From positions 1 to 64,000 of the forward strand of contig LGRX02034707.1 in the NCBI GenBank assembly GCA_001247695.2: a stretch of DNA of 64,000 bases, given 5' to 3'. The notes below the pieces were generated by a model, which was not told the origin of the DNA, made no database searches, and worked only from the letters and a program-made list of their open reading frames with translations. This DNA comes from Cymbomonas tetramitiformis (taxonomy: Eukaryota > Chlorophyta > Pyramimonadophyceae > Pyramimonadales > Pyramimonadaceae). The position numbers and the translations under genes are program-made. Shown here one piece after another: positions 11,438-21,729 of this stretch (position 1 is the stretch's first letter; each line of letters opens with the position of its first letter).

Positions 11438-13831
11438 TCATGTGCGACGTTCCCACGGTAGAGGGGTATCATGTTCCATCTGTTCGAGCTGGTCCAGCTC
11501 ATCGCAGGGATTGGTGATGAGGTGAGCCAGTGTCATCCCAGCTTGAGCAGAGTGACGGCCACGTTGCTCACGTCGCCGAGTGGCTTCGTCGCGAACTTGT
11601 GCTTCCATGCGCAGCCTCGCTTGCTCGAATTCACGAAGCTGTTGAAGTGGACCTCCGCGTTCGAGTTTGTCACGCGTCCTCCATTGGTCATGAGCTTTGG
11701 AGTAGCCAGTCCAGCGAACTTTCCATTCTTCCACCTCTTTTCCTCGAACAGACCGTATCCGGCGTGCAAGGATGCGCTCAACATGTGCTTCCTTCTGACC
11801 GTCCACTACCACCTCTTCAGGTACTGCCAGGTGATCACGCGCGGCGAAAGCGTCTTGACCGCTGGTGTACGGCTTGAGGCGGTGTTGAGCGAACACGTCA
11901 TGTATCCGCCAGTGAGGAGGGAGGCGTAGGCGGTAGGCTACTGGAGCTCCCCTGTCGGCCTCTGGCATGGTCATCTGCATATCACTGAAGAAGCGTTCGG
12001 TCACAGGGACTGGTCCATGCCAGCGTTTGGTCAACTTCCTACAGATGGAGCGATCCATCACCTTCTCTGTAAGGTGTTTCGCTTCTATCCAGACCAGATC
12101 TCCAACAGCATACTCCCGCTGTCCGTGCCTCCGATCAAACTGCTCGCGCTGTCGCTGTTGAGCCAGCTCCAACCGCTGTCTGGCGTCCCGCAGCTGCGAC
12201 GAAAATTTCGCGGCCACTTCGTGTGCGGTACCTACTCCCCCTGTTCGTCGTCCAGCGGTGGACTGCGCGGCCTCCAGGAAAAGGTCCAACTGTGACAGCG
12301 GCGAGAACCCAAACACCAGCTCAAATGGTGTGAAGCCAGTAGATTCACTTCTGGAGTCATTGATTGCGAACTCCACGTTAGTGGTGTACAAGTCCCAGTC
12401 CTCCACATTGGCGTCTACGAAGGACCTGAGCATGTCCTCAATAACTCTATTGCTGTGTTCCGCCTGGCCGTCAGACCGAGGGTTGTACGGCGTAGTGCGA
12501 GCCACTTTTACACCCATTAATCTCATGAGCTCCTGCCAGAAGGCATCCTGAAACCGCGGGTCACGGTCAGAGACGATCTTCATAGGTGCGCCATGCAAGC
12601 GCCACACCGAGTCAAAGTAGATTCTGGCCACTACAGCTGCAGAGCTGTCTCCGAAGTTCATCGGTACGACGTGGACCATCTTCGTCAGCTTGCACGTGAA
12701 GGCCACGAAAGCGTCATTACCTCTCTCTGATACTGGCAAGCCGGTGACGAAGTCCACTGCGACATCCTGCCATGGTCTGTTCGGGATGCTGTGAGGATTC
12801 AGCAACCCATCCGGGTAAGTTCCCCGTGGTCTCACTGATTGGCACACCGCGCAGGATGCTACCAAGGTACCCACGTCCTCTGCAGCACCACGCCAATAAA
12901 AGCGTCGCAGCACTCTTTCCAGAGTTTTGTCTCTCCCAGTGTGACCTGAGGACAATGACTCGTGGGCATGACGAATCACCACCTCCCGAAGCGGAGAATC
13001 CTCCCCCAGCACCAACTGATACCTTCCTGCTGCGGTTCTCCAAACTACCTCACCCACCAGCCTGAAGTCCTGTAGGCATTGGTGCGGCGCTGCCTTTACC
13101 TTCTCACGCAGCGAACGGAGTGACCCCTCTCGGGTGTACTCTGCTTTCAGCGCACGCAGGAACTTCGAGTCTGACTGCTGGGAGATCGTGTCTCTGAAGT
13201 CTGCTGCCTCACCCGTCCTTATCACAGCGGGAGTCGTTCGCGGATGTCTCACGCGTGCTGGCTGCGGCTTGGCGGGAGGGGCGTGCACTATCAAGACAGG
13301 CCAGCGAAGGTTGAAAGCCTTCCCATCTGGGTTCTCGAAGAACTGATTAGGCTCGCCCTTGTCGTCGTGAGTAGGGACGACCTCCACGATCTGCATATTG
13401 GCCTTCCTGAATAGCTTACGCCACGCGGGGAGTTTGGACTGGTGATCTGGCAGGACGAAGACCGCAGAAGTGTTCTCCGGGTCCGCCTTCCATTCTGTGA
13501 TGTACTTGTTCAGAATCGCCTCCACAGTAATGTGTTTGGAGTTATATGGAGGGTTACACCAAACCCGAAGACCCCTCCATTTCTCAGAAAGGCAGTTTGT
13601 CCAAAATCGATCCGCCTGTCTGTTGCGGCCGCCAAGGTCACAACAGGCGTCCACGTCGAAGGGTCCAAACTTCTCGGCGTACTTCGAGGAGTACTCTGCG
13701 CGAACACGCCAATTCTGCGAGTCCTCCGGGGGGCGAGCTTGTCGCTTTTGTGGGGGAAGGATCGAAGGTGGAACTGACTGCTGGGGCGTCTTCTGTGGGG
13801 GTGGTGAGCTCGCTGGCGCCTTGTCAGTGTA
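11438..13831 (-). CDS. pol: Dam-like methyltransferase domain, integrase and chromodomain (element C pol, 3' part)
   Basis: This is one open stretch of about 797 residues without a convincing own start; it is probably reached by frameshifting or fusion from upstream. Near residue 35 it reads NWRVRAEYSSKYAEKFGPFD, then VDACCD and, at 13544-13555, WCNPPYN. This is the layout of the phage-type Dam N6-adenine methyltransferase family (Pfam PF05869), with NPPY as its catalytic motif. The integrase follows: HHCC finger (HAHESLSSGH, CAVC) and DDE core (VDFVTGLP, SDRDPRF, QAEHSNR). A C-terminal chromodomain (VRWTGYSKAHDQW) would tether integration to modified histones. It ends at TGA 11438-11440. Enzyme activity of the Dam-like part is inferred, not shown. 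Confidence 0.88.
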   Translation of the reverse strand, partial: YTDKAPASSPPPQKTPQQSVPPSILPPQKRQARPPEDSQNWRVRAEYSSKYAEKFGPFDVDACCDLGGRNRQADRFWTNCLSEKWRGLRVWCNPPYNSKHITVEAILNKYITEWKADPENTSAVFVLPDHQSKLPAWRKLFRKANMQIVEVVPTHDDKGEPNQFFENPDGKAFNLRWPVLIVHAPPAKPQPARVRHPRTTPAVIRTGEAADFRDTISQQSDSKFLRALKAEYTREGSLRSLREKVKAAPHQCLQDFRLVGEVVWRTAAGRYQLVLGEDSPLREVVIRHAHESLSSGHTGRDKTLERVLRRFYWRGAAEDVGTLVASCAVCQSVRPRGTYPDGLLNPHSIPNRPWQDVAVDFVTGLPVSERGNDAFVAFTCKLTKMVHVVPMNFGDSSAAVVARIYFDSVWRLHGAPMKIVSDRDPRFQDAFWQELMRLMGVKVARTTPYNPRSDGQAEHSNRVIEDMLRSFVDANVEDWDLYTTNVEFAINDSRSESTGFTPFELVFGFSPLSQLDLFLEAAQSTAGRRTGGVGTAHEVAAKFSSQLRDARQRLELAQQRQREQFDRRHGQREYAVGDLVWIEAKHLTEKVMDRSICRKLTKRWHGPVPVTERFFSDMQMTMPEADRGAPVAYRLRLPPHWRIHDVFAQHRLKPYTSGQDAFAARDHLAVPEEVVVDGQKEAHVERILARRIRSVRGKEVEEWKVRWTGYSKAHDQWRTRDKLERGGPLQQLREFEQARLRMEAQVRDEATRRREQRGRHSAQAGMTLAHLITNPCDELDQLEQMEHDTPLPWERRT

Positions 13832-14247
13832 TCAGCTCGTGATGCAGGCGCTCGCGTCTTCAGTGACACCGACTGTGGGGGTGCTGGGGTCGTAGAAGCT
13901 TTCCCAGCCCGTGACATACTCCTCGTTATCCTTATCTGAGGTGGAGCTCGGTCAGGGGGTTCGTGTGGAGTTTCTGTCGGCTTCGCGCTTTTGGCTTCAG
14001 ACCAGTCAGGCATGTCGAAGTCGAGGCCATCTTCCTTCGCCCCCTTATAGAGCTTCGGATTAACGAGAGCGATGGTCTCCCCCAGGTCCATGGCCTGCTC
14101 CGCCACGGAGAGGGTTTCCACTGCTGAAAGCCAACAGTCAACCGTCTGGGCCCAGTGGGGATGAGCCGTGGGTGGCGAACTGGTGAAGCATTCAGACTCC
14201 AGCGATGCCAGAGGGTCTTTCGGCAGGTCTGAGGTGGGGTCGATCAC
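13510..14247 (-). pseudogene. Element C linker region after RNase H
   Basis: It continues in the same frame directly after the TGA at 14248-14250 that ends the RT/RNase H segment. The first about 120 residues are acidic then proline- and arginine-rich, without a recognised fold. The last part overlaps the Dam/integrase frame and is probably not the true frame, since Dam-family residues are read in the other one. It is best seen as the tether between RNase H and the Dam-like domain, broken by a stop and a frameshift between about 13740 and 13831. Confidence 0.55.
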
Positions 14248-15735
14248 TCATGTTTCCTTCAACCCCTCACGAACGTCCTTGTCTTTGAAGTCAGGTCTTC
14301 TGGACAAGGCGTCCGGTACCAGCAGTAGTGCCCCCTTGATGTACTCCATGCGCGGGACTCCCACTTCCACCAGATCCATGTACCAGCGCGCCTGTCTGCG
14401 GCTGAGCTCTCTTCCAGGTTCCATCAGCCATTCAAGGGGACGGTGATCGCCCTGGATGCGGAAGTTGGCGAAGATAAGGTAATGCCGCCAGGTGACGGTG
14501 GTACAGTGGTGCAGGGCGCCTAGTTCTCGCTCGCCAGTGTGGTAGTTCTGCTCGGCGGCTGAGAACTGGCGGCTCTCGTATGCTATCACGCGCAGGCCGA
14601 GACCATCTCTGTTGTCTTGCATCAGTACTCCCCCAAGGGCGATGCCGCTGGCATCCGTCTGCACCACGAAAGGTGCTGTGCCGTCTGCAGCACCCTTAAT
14701 GTTGGGTAAGGCGAGTACTAGTGCTGAGGTGATGAGGGCCTTCTTCAGTTCCTCGAAGGCCCACTGCTGCATGGGACCCCACTCCCAGGGTACATCCGAT
14801 TTGGTCAGCCGGGTGAGGGGCGGCTGAGCGATCTCGGAGAAGCAGTGAATGAATCTGCGGTAATACCCCGCCAGGCCCAGGAATTGCCTGACGTGGGTAA
14901 CCGTTTCCAGCTCTGGCCAGTCTCTCACTGCAGCCACCTTGTCATGTTGAGGTCTGCAGCCATCCGCGGAAATGCAGTGACCAAGGAACCGCAAGGATTT
15001 CTTCAACAGTTGACACTTGGATCTCTTGAGGAAGACGCCCTTCTCCCTGCACGTCAGGAGCAACTGCTTGACGTGTTCGTAGTGCTCTGCGGCGGTGTTG
15101 CTGAAAACGACCACGTCATCAATGAAGATCCGGACAAAGGGGAGATGACCCAGAGCCCGCTGCATTCGTCGCTGGTACTGAGATGGCGAGTTCTGCAGTC
15201 CCTGTGGCATGACCAACCACTCATATGACCCCATCTGGGTGGTGAAGGCGGTCTTCTCGACGTCTCCTGGAGCCATCGGGACTTGCCAGAAGCCATCCAC
15301 CGCGTCGAATGAGGAGAAGAACTTCGCACCCTGCATCTCGTCGAACATCATCTGGATGTCCGGAAGGGGGTACTTGTCCTTCACTGTCTGGCGGTTGAGA
15401 AGCCGGTAATCGATCACCAGTCGCAGCTCCTTGGGGTTCCCTGGTTTGGGGACCATCAGGCAGGGAGCTGCATAAGGGCTGGACGAGGGTCGGATGTAGC
15501 CCTTGGACATCAAGGTCTCGACGCGCTCTCGAAGTTGGCGGAGTTCCTCTGCAGACTTCTTGTAGATGCGCTGGCAGGGCGGCCCCTTCTTGCTCAGCTC
15601 AGGGTCCAGGTTGATGTTGGCCTCATCTTGGGGATCATGTCTGAGTCCATCAATGTTCGGTAGAGCAGTCGTCATCTCCTTCTTGTACTCCTCACCCCAG
15701 AAGTCCTGAAATTTGAGGGTCCACTCGGGGCCCAC
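14248..15735 (-). CDS. pol: Reverse transcriptase and RNase H (element C)
   Basis: Residues run from the RT fingers (YIRPSSSPYAAPCLMVPKPG) through FDAVDGFWQVP and MPQGLQNSPSQYQ to the active site FIDDVVVFSN. The gypsy connection RQFLGLAGYYRRFI follows, then an RNase H domain with QTDASGIALGGVL, a GERELGALH segment and DHRPLEW. The order and about 495-residue length are normal for Ty3/gypsy. The open frame extends upstream of the listed start (to about 15800) and overlaps the protease frame. The protease-to-RT change would need a +1 (or -2) shift. It ends at TGA 14248-14250, after which the same frame stays open. Confidence 0.93.
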   Translation of the reverse strand: MGPEWTLKFQDFWGEEYKKEMTTALPNIDGLRHDPQDEANINLDPELSKKGPPCQRIYKKSAEELRQLRERVETLMSKGYIRPSSSPYAAPCLMVPKPGNPKELRLVIDYRLLNRQTVKDKYPLPDIQMMFDEMQGAKFFSSFDAVDGFWQVPMAPGDVEKTAFTTQMGSYEWLVMPQGLQNSPSQYQRRMQRALGHLPFVRIFIDDVVVFSNTAAEHYEHVKQLLLTCREKGVFLKRSKCQLLKKSLRFLGHCISADGCRPQHDKVAAVRDWPELETVTHVRQFLGLAGYYRRFIHCFSEIAQPPLTRLTKSDVPWEWGPMQQWAFEELKKALITSALVLALPNIKGAADGTAPFVVQTDASGIALGGVLMQDNRDGLGLRVIAYESRQFSAAEQNYHTGERELGALHHCTTVTWRHYLIFANFRIQGDHRPLEWLMEPGRELSRRQARWYMDLVEVGVPRMEYIKGALLLVPDALSRRPDFKDKDVREGLKET

Positions 15736-15811
15736 TTCTGCGTCTTCAGTATCCGCAGCAGGTTCGGCGTCCTCAGAGTCGATAGCCGTGGCTGCAAAGG
15801 CAGAAGTCGTA

Positions 15812-18304
15812 TCACCCGCCGTGGGACTTCTCGGCCATCATGAGCCAGGCGGGTTGTATCCCCGGGTCATCGTTGCCGCGCAGCTTCTGCGTCTCCGCGT
15901 ACACCAAGTACTTCTTCAACTGGGCGGGGGTCAGGAACACCTCGTCCACTAATCCCGCACAAGCCGTGCCCTTTGGAGACTTATCTTCAGATGCTTTCCC
16001 AGGAGAGCAGCCTGTGATGGTGACGCGATCCCCAATCTTACCACCGCGGGACTTCCTGAGGAAGGAGACGGAACCATTCCCTTCATAGCCCAGAGTGACA
16101 GGAGAGTGACTGCGCAACCACCTTCCGCCAAGGATAACATCCACTTGTATGCCCAGAGGTAGGATTCGAAGGGCAAGGGCGTTCTCCGTATAGGTGCCCA
16201 TGGTGGTGTGCGTGTTAAACTTGGCGTACGCGGTGGCGCCAGTGATCTTTACAGATCCATCCGCTAAGGTGACTCGCATCTCGGAGCCAGCTCGTGTCGT
16301 GAGGCCACATCGCTTGGCGCTCTGCTCCGAGATGAAGTTGTCAGAGGCCCCCGAGTCGATCAGCACCTTGACCGTGTGCCCTCTGATGAGGGTTGCATAG
16401 AACACCAGCAGCAGCGGTCCTTCTTCGTCATGCGCCGCTGCGAGAGTACCCTCAATGTCGGTCTTCCACTGAACTCCCCCATCTGTGCGTATGCTTTTGC
16501 ACTTAAGGTTGGGGAGAAGGTTGTCCGAGGCCTCGCGGCACTCCTCCAACGTTTGCCTACACGCGGCGTAGAACTCCTCATCCAGCAAGTCAACATCTTC
16601 AGTCGGGTGGCTGACGAGGTTGTCTGCACTCGCCGTCAGCAGGGTGCCCGTTGAAGTGCATTCGCTCGAGGTGGGGCTGACATGAGTGGTGTCGCTGGTG
16701 GTAGGGCTCACATGGGTGGTGCTGCTGGTAGCGGGGCTCACATGAGTGGTGCCGCTGGTGGCAGGGCTCACATGGGTAGTGCCGCTTACTCTGGGGCTCA
16801 CGTGGGTAGTACCGCTTACTGTGGGGCTCACATGGGTAGCGACGCTGTTGGTGAGACTGCTATGGGTGAGGGGATCCTCGTCATGCTGAGGACTGCTAGT
16901 GGGGAAGTTGTGGGCGAGTTGGTGGGAGCTCTGGTGATCAGTTCTCGCCTCAGGGGTCCCAGCTGCTGCCATCTGCTGGGTGTAGCAGAGCGAATCGACT
17001 GAGGGCTCCTCTTCCATCACCTCAGGGTCTTCAGCGATGGGGTGGCTGTCTAGACGGGGCGGCGCCTCTTCTGCTTCGTGCGTCCTGACGGTGGTCATCT
17101 GCTGGGTGAAGCAAAGCGAGCTGGATGTAGAGGTTTCCTCTGCCACTTCAGGCGAAGATCGTGCGCAGTCGGATGAACCTTCAAGGTTTCCTCCCGGGGT
17201 AGTCGGCGCGTTGTCATGGTCCGAAGATGTCGTCTCTGTCGTGGGCTCGACCAGCGGGGATGACGGAGGGGATGCCCCCAAGGGGCTGGGACCCAGCTTC
17301 CTCATCTTGTACTGCTGTACTGCGTGTAGACTGCACCAGGCGCCAGGTAGGCCCACGTCTCCCGCTGTCCCGGGTATCGTGCCCACTTCAGTGTCCAGGG
17401 TGCAGAGAGATGCCGAAGACCTCGCTACTGCTCTTCGCACGCCCTCCTTTTCCCACAACCTGTTACCGAGGGAAGAGTCTGGGCTCGAAGTGGCGATCGC
17501 CTCCAGCTGCTCGGCGGGCGACAGCTCCCTCCAAGCCGCGTAGAGGTCGGAGGAACTGGCGCTAGGGGACTCGAGGACTTGCTGGCGGCCGTCGTGTGAG
17601 AGGAGGTGCCACAATGCTATGCGCTGATGGCCCTCCCTGCGATCTTGAGGCTCGCGGGCAATGCGTATTCTCTCCGCCAGCTGGTTGGCGTGGTTCACGT
17701 GCTCCTTTGGCGATCGACTCCCAGAGCGTATGCGGCTACGGGTGCGCTCCCACATCTTATCCACCAGGGCTTTGGCAGCCTCCGGGGATTTACGTAGAGC
17801 TCTGCGAACCTTTTGCATGGCGACCTCGAGAGGGAGGGAGTACAGTTCCCTCTTCCAGTGCCACGCAGTTAGCCTCTTTCGCGGGTCCGCGACATTGGAC
17901 TGATAATTGGGTAATGGTAGGACAGCACGCGGTTGGGGGCGAAGATCGCGGGGCTCTCCAAGGTTGCTGCCCATAATGGGGGGTCTGTGCCGGGGGACTC
18001 GCCGCCCCCTCCGACCCTCGATCCTTGCCTGCGTGTAAGCAGGGCCATCATCGAGATGTAGGGACGGCTCGTCGAAAGGGGCGCTTTCTGCAAGGGGGTG
18101 ACTGGTCAGGTCATCCCTCGGCAGCGATGGGGCACCAGCTGAGCGGTAGGTGCGTCGCAAGCGGGTTCCAGAGGTGAAGGCCACGCTCTTGGGATGAGGT
18201 CGATGGCCCCAAGGATCTCTACGTCCTCGTGCGCGTCGGGGTTCCACTGGTTCTGACCGCTTCTCCAGGGCGGAGAGGGTCTGATCATCAGGATGTGACC
18301 TCAC
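15812..18304 (-). CDS. pro: Protease-containing polyprotein segment (element C)
   Basis: It has 830 residues. The N-terminal half is charged and low in complexity. About two thirds along are 10-residue repeats of the type GTTHVSPATS (DNA 16680-16859). A retropepsin-like domain follows with the catalytic LIDSGASDNFI near 16345-16370 and a conserved ILGGRWL segment. As an aspartic protease it would dimerise and cut Gag-Pol in the particle. It lies in the same frame as the zinc-knuckle segment, from which it is separated by TGA at 18344-18346. It ends in TGA at 15812, with RT in another frame. Confidence 0.85.
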   Translation of the reverse strand: MRSHPDDQTLSALEKRSEPVEPRRARGRRDPWGHRPHPKSVAFTSGTRLRRTYRSAGAPSLPRDDLTSHPLAESAPFDEPSLHLDDGPAYTQARIEGRRGRRVPRHRPPIMGSNLGEPRDLRPQPRAVLPLPNYQSNVADPRKRLTAWHWKRELYSLPLEVAMQKVRRALRKSPEAAKALVDKMWERTRSRIRSGSRSPKEHVNHANQLAERIRIAREPQDRREGHQRIALWHLLSHDGRQQVLESPSASSSDLYAAWRELSPAEQLEAIATSSPDSSLGNRLWEKEGVRRAVARSSASLCTLDTEVGTIPGTAGDVGLPGAWCSLHAVQQYKMRKLGPSPLGASPPSSPLVEPTTETTSSDHDNAPTTPGGNLEGSSDCARSSPEVAEETSTSSSLCFTQQMTTVRTHEAEEAPPRLDSHPIAEDPEVMEEEPSVDSLCYTQQMAAAGTPEARTDHQSSHQLAHNFPTSSPQHDEDPLTHSSLTNSVATHVSPTVSGTTHVSPRVSGTTHVSPATSGTTHVSPATSSTTHVSPTTSDTTHVSPTSSECTSTGTLLTASADNLVSHPTEDVDLLDEEFYAACRQTLEECREASDNLLPNLKCKSIRTDGGVQWKTDIEGTLAAAHDEEGPLLLVFYATLIRGHTVKVLIDSGASDNFISEQSAKRCGLTTRAGSEMRVTLADGSVKITGATAYAKFNTHTTMGTYTENALALRILPLGIQVDVILGGRWLRSHSPVTLGYEGNGSVSFLRKSRGGKIGDRVTITGCSPGKASEDKSPKGTACAGLVDEVFLTPAQLKKYLVYAETQKLRGNDDPGIQPAWLMMAEKSHGG
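16680..16859 (-). repeat. 30-bp coding minisatellite, six units
   Basis: Six 30-base units keep the protease frame and encode a Ser/Thr/Val-rich decapeptide that varies at two or three positions. It is a spacer between the acidic region and the protease fold. Confidence 0.85.
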
Positions 18305-18343
18305 TTCCCCGAAGGGCAGGGTCAGGGACTGGTCGCCGGCCAG

Positions 18344-18748
18344 TCATTCGTCGTCCTCAACCGGGGGAAGGCCGTCACCCTCCACAAGTTCGATGCCAGC
18401 GAGCGCCGCCAGAGTCTGGTAGCTCTGCTCGTCCTCACAGGTGGCAAGCGCCAAGACCTCCTCGGAGAACTCCTCTGGGACGCCGTCCACCGAGGAGATG
18501 TCCTCCTGCTGCTCGATGGCCCAGACGACGGCGGCCACGAACCCAGGAGAATTTGCCAATCGGACAGGGGCATTGGCCCTCCACTCCTTGAGCTTGGTCT
18601 CATCCGTGCAGTTGCGGACGATGTGCTCCGCGGAGCCGCAGGCGAAGCACCGGCGGACCTTCGGAGCGTCAGGGCGGGAGAGACCAGGTGGTGGTGGCAA
18701 TGGGGTAACTGCCGCGGCAGCGGTAGTGGTGGGCCCATTCTCCAGCAT
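18344..18748 (-). CDS. gag: Gag nucleocapsid zinc knuckle (element C)
   Basis: This 134-residue stretch contains CFACGSAEHIVRNC, an exact CX2CX4HX4C zinc knuckle, which binds genomic RNA during packaging. It is read in a -1 frame relative to the capsid segment that overlaps it and ends in TGA at 18344. An acidic tail (VEDDE) precedes the stop. The frame stays open beyond the TGA into the protease segment. Confidence 0.85.
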   Translation of the reverse strand: MLENGPTTTAAAAVTPLPPPPGLSRPDAPKVRRCFACGSAEHIVRNCTDETKLKEWRANAPVRLANSPGFVAAVVWAIEQQEDISSVDGVPEEFSEEVLALATCEDEQSYQTLAALAGIELVEGDGLPPVEDDE

Positions 18749-20028
18749 GGCGAGTGCTGGGCGGCTCGAGGAGGGGGTGCGCCTGAAGAAGGGGGTACGC
18801 GAGGAGATGGGTTCGCGAAAGAAACAGTACGGGGAGGACGGTCTTGAGTGCGCCTCTGAGCTGCCTCCGTGTCGATGTCATTCTCCACCTCCTCAGCGAC
18901 CTCCCGTATCTTCAACAGGGCGTTGTGGGTGCCCGGTATATCGTCAGTGGCAGCCTTCCTTTCCCAGTCCTCTGGCTTGGAGACATCCAGGTGGATGGCT
19001 CTCAGGCGCCGCATCACCTTGGGTGCGTACTTCAACCCTCGGCGGTACGTGGAGAGCATGGACAGGTTGGACATCTCCACGCAGTTGGGGACCCTGCCAG
19101 CCAGGAAGTTGACTGAGGCCATGCGGGTCTCCAATCGCGAAAAGTACTCCGCCGCGGTCTCACTCGACGCCTGTCTCAGTGCAATGGCCTCGCCGTGTGC
19201 GTTCTCCAGGTAGCTCTGTGTTAGGGTGCACACCGCCAGATCGCTGAAGAACACGTCCAGCTCCACGTAGCGCCGGTGCCAGGCCCGGTCGGACCCGAAA
19301 GTCCCCGCCGCACGCTCTAAGAACCTCTTCTGCTGGTCTTGTAGGGTGTGCTCCTTGAAGCTCCAGAGGAGGCTCGACACGCTCGCCTGGTACTCCGATA
19401 CAGACGGCGTACAGCTGGGAGTGGTCAGCGCCTCGATCACAATGGCTTCTTGGAATATCTTCCGCACCATGTTGGAGTAGTGCTCCAATTGCGCCAGTAG
19501 GCCATCCTTGTCGGCCGATTTAGTGTCGGACGCGGAGCGAGGGAATCTGGTCACACCCCTGATCAGCTTCAGCACCATCTCCTTGGTTTTGTGCTCCAGG
19601 CGGACCTCGTCCGAAGATGCTCGCAGATTAGTGCCCTGCGGCAGTCGGATGATGCCTGGTACAAAGGGTGCGGCGCTGGGAGAAAGGATGGGATTAGCAG
19701 TGGCGGAGTGGGGGAAACGGGCTGAAGGTGGTGGTCCTGGGGCATGCGCAGGTGGAAGCGCAGGCGCGGGATTTGTGGGGACTGCGGTTGAGGTAGGCGG
19801 TAATACAGAGGCTGGTGGTCCAGAAGTAGGCGGTGGTGCGGGTGTTGATGATGGAGCGGGGAGCGGGAGAGGCGTGTGAAAGGGCATAGGGGTGGGTGGT
19901 TGCGCGGCCACCACGCTCATGTTTCGGTACCAGTCGGAGTTGCTGACTTCAGACCACGCGGCGAGCCCGTCCTGGTCGAAGTGCAGCATCTCGGACTCCC
20001 GCGCAGTGGCAGGAATCCACTCCCACAC
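18740..20028 (-). CDS. gag: Gag capsid region (element C)
   Basis: After a proline-rich leader come about 250 residues with the character of a retrotransposon Gag capsid: mostly helical, with RGLKYAPKVMRRLRAIHLD and RLETRMASVNFLAG. The frame is in phase with the upstream Q-rich segment, separated by TGA 20035-20037. Past about 18740 the frame turns into low-complexity translation while the zinc knuckle appears in the neighbouring frame, so the functional C-terminus lies there. The assignment rests on position and the adjoining zinc knuckle. Confidence 0.75.
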
Positions 20029-20034
20029 CGACTG

Positions 20035-21233
20035 TCACATACTCGTAGATCGCACATTGGCTGCGGCTGGGTCCCCAGTGGCCATATCCATGACCTCGCG
20101 GTCGACCATGAGGACCCAGGTCTCCACACGAGGATTGGTAAGGAGCAGCGGAGTGTGATGAAGGCGACCTCCCATGCGTGCATAGGCTGTCAATGGGGCT
20201 CCCAGCAGATGCATGATGGTGAAGAGGATGGTGTCGCCTTGTACTCCAGCCCTGCGACGTTCGTCTCGTGGTAAAGAGACAGTCGTCGCGCCTCGTACCC
20301 CCGCTGACTGATGTACCCACAGTGATCCGCCGTCATGGGTGATGAAGAGGGCCCGAACCTCTGGATAATGGGGGTAAGAGGGACCGGGTCCCCGATCGGG
20401 ATCACCAGAAGGGTCTGGGGGTGGATCATCAGGGGGACTTGGGGGCGAGTTCCTGGGGCTGGGGACTCTGCGCTCTGAATCAGGGTCACCACCGCCATGT
20501 ACCACCGACTCCATCGATTGTCGTCGGCGAGCCACCATCATGTTAAGGGGGGCCTGAGTGGGAGGCTCAATAGGGACCGCTCCAGTGACAGTCAGAGACT
20601 CTGGAGGGGTCTCGCTGTCTGCAGCGTCCGCCTCGAGGGGCCGATCCGCCGTCAGGGCTCCCTGTGCACTGCTCTGGGGGTCGTCTGATGGGGGGGTTTC
20701 TGCAGATACCGCTGCGCCTGGCGGGGCGAGCTCTCTTGAGAGCACCGCGGAGAGGTTCAGGGCTTGCACTGCCGCAAGGACCTCCCTGCGGATATGCTCA
20801 CTTCGGTTGCTCGCGTCCGAATCAGACCCGGATCTGCGAGCGGCTCTCCGCCTGCGCTCTGCCCGCGCAAGTGTGCCCCGGCTCCCCCTGGACCCCGTAC
20901 TGGTGCGGCTGGCGTCCGTCCCGGACTCGGGGTCGGAGTGCTCTGGCGAGCGGCTCAGGCTCGGGATGTGCCTGCCATGCGTTGCCGGGCCCGAGGACTC
21001 CCTTCGGGAGCGTCGGCGCCTGCGGGCCTCTGGGTCAGCTGTCACCGCTGGAAGGTGGCGCACCAAAAGTGAGGCCCCGCTCGGAGCGCCCTGTCGGAAT
21101 CCGCCATCAGGGGGTGCCTGCAGGGGGTCTGGGAGAATCGCGGCGCCAATGCTAATGAAGGGCGGCTGCAGTGAGGGGTCCGCCGTAGGGTCATACAGCA
21201 TTGAAGTGGTAGGTACCAGCTGTTGCGGCTGTG

Positions 21234-21276
<43 letters not shown>

Positions 21277-21729
21277 TTGCTGCTGCTGTAACTGCTGCTG
21301 CTGGAACTGCTGCTGCTGTAGCTGCTGCTGCATTGGTTCCAGCGGTTGTTGCTGCTGTGGCCACTGTTGCTGGTACGCAAGCCATTGCTGCTGTTGTTGC
21401 AGATGCTGTTGATACGGCGTGGGGTACGAGCCCATGGGGTGATGAGTCCCCAATGTAAATGGTACTGGGGACACTCCCCCAGCAATGGGCGCTGATTGGG
21501 GGAGTACCCAGCTGGAGCCATTCCATACAGCTTGTGCAGGGGTGCCATCGGGCAGAGTATATGGGCGTGGTACAGCGGTATAGGGCATGGTGGTGCCCGG
21601 GAGTGGGAAGGGGAAAGTGGAAGCGTATGCGGTGGGGGACGGAAAGGTGAGGGGTGAAAATAATGGGGGGCGTAGCGGCTCTGCACTGACTCCCATGTTG
21701 GAAAGCGACTCTGAGGTGTGCTGCGACAT
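20035..21729 (-). CDS. gag: Q-rich N-terminal Gag leader (element C)
   Basis: I take the first ATG (residues MSQHTSES) at 21729. The protein starts with a Pro/Thr/Tyr-rich part. A long glutamine tract encoded by CAG repeats (21231-21350) follows, then an Arg/Ser-rich region (RRRRSRRESS, RRAARRSGSDSD), a long acidic-proline spacer, and a folded-looking tail that ends at TGA 20035-20037. No known domain is recognised. Such leaders precede capsid in some algal gypsy elements. The same frame continues past the TGA into capsid. Confidence 0.7.
21231..21350 (-). repeat. CAG/CTG trinucleotide repeat
   Basis: Interrupted CTG units on the plus strand encode an 18-residue glutamine run and neighbouring Q-rich blocks in the element C leader. 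On other frames it gives meaningless poly-Cys or poly-Ala ORFs. Confidence 0.95.

Noticed and set aside
20558..21412. Long plus-strand ORF with a poly-Cys tail
   Set aside because: It is the complement of the element C Gag leader; the Cys run is the CAG repeat read in another frame.
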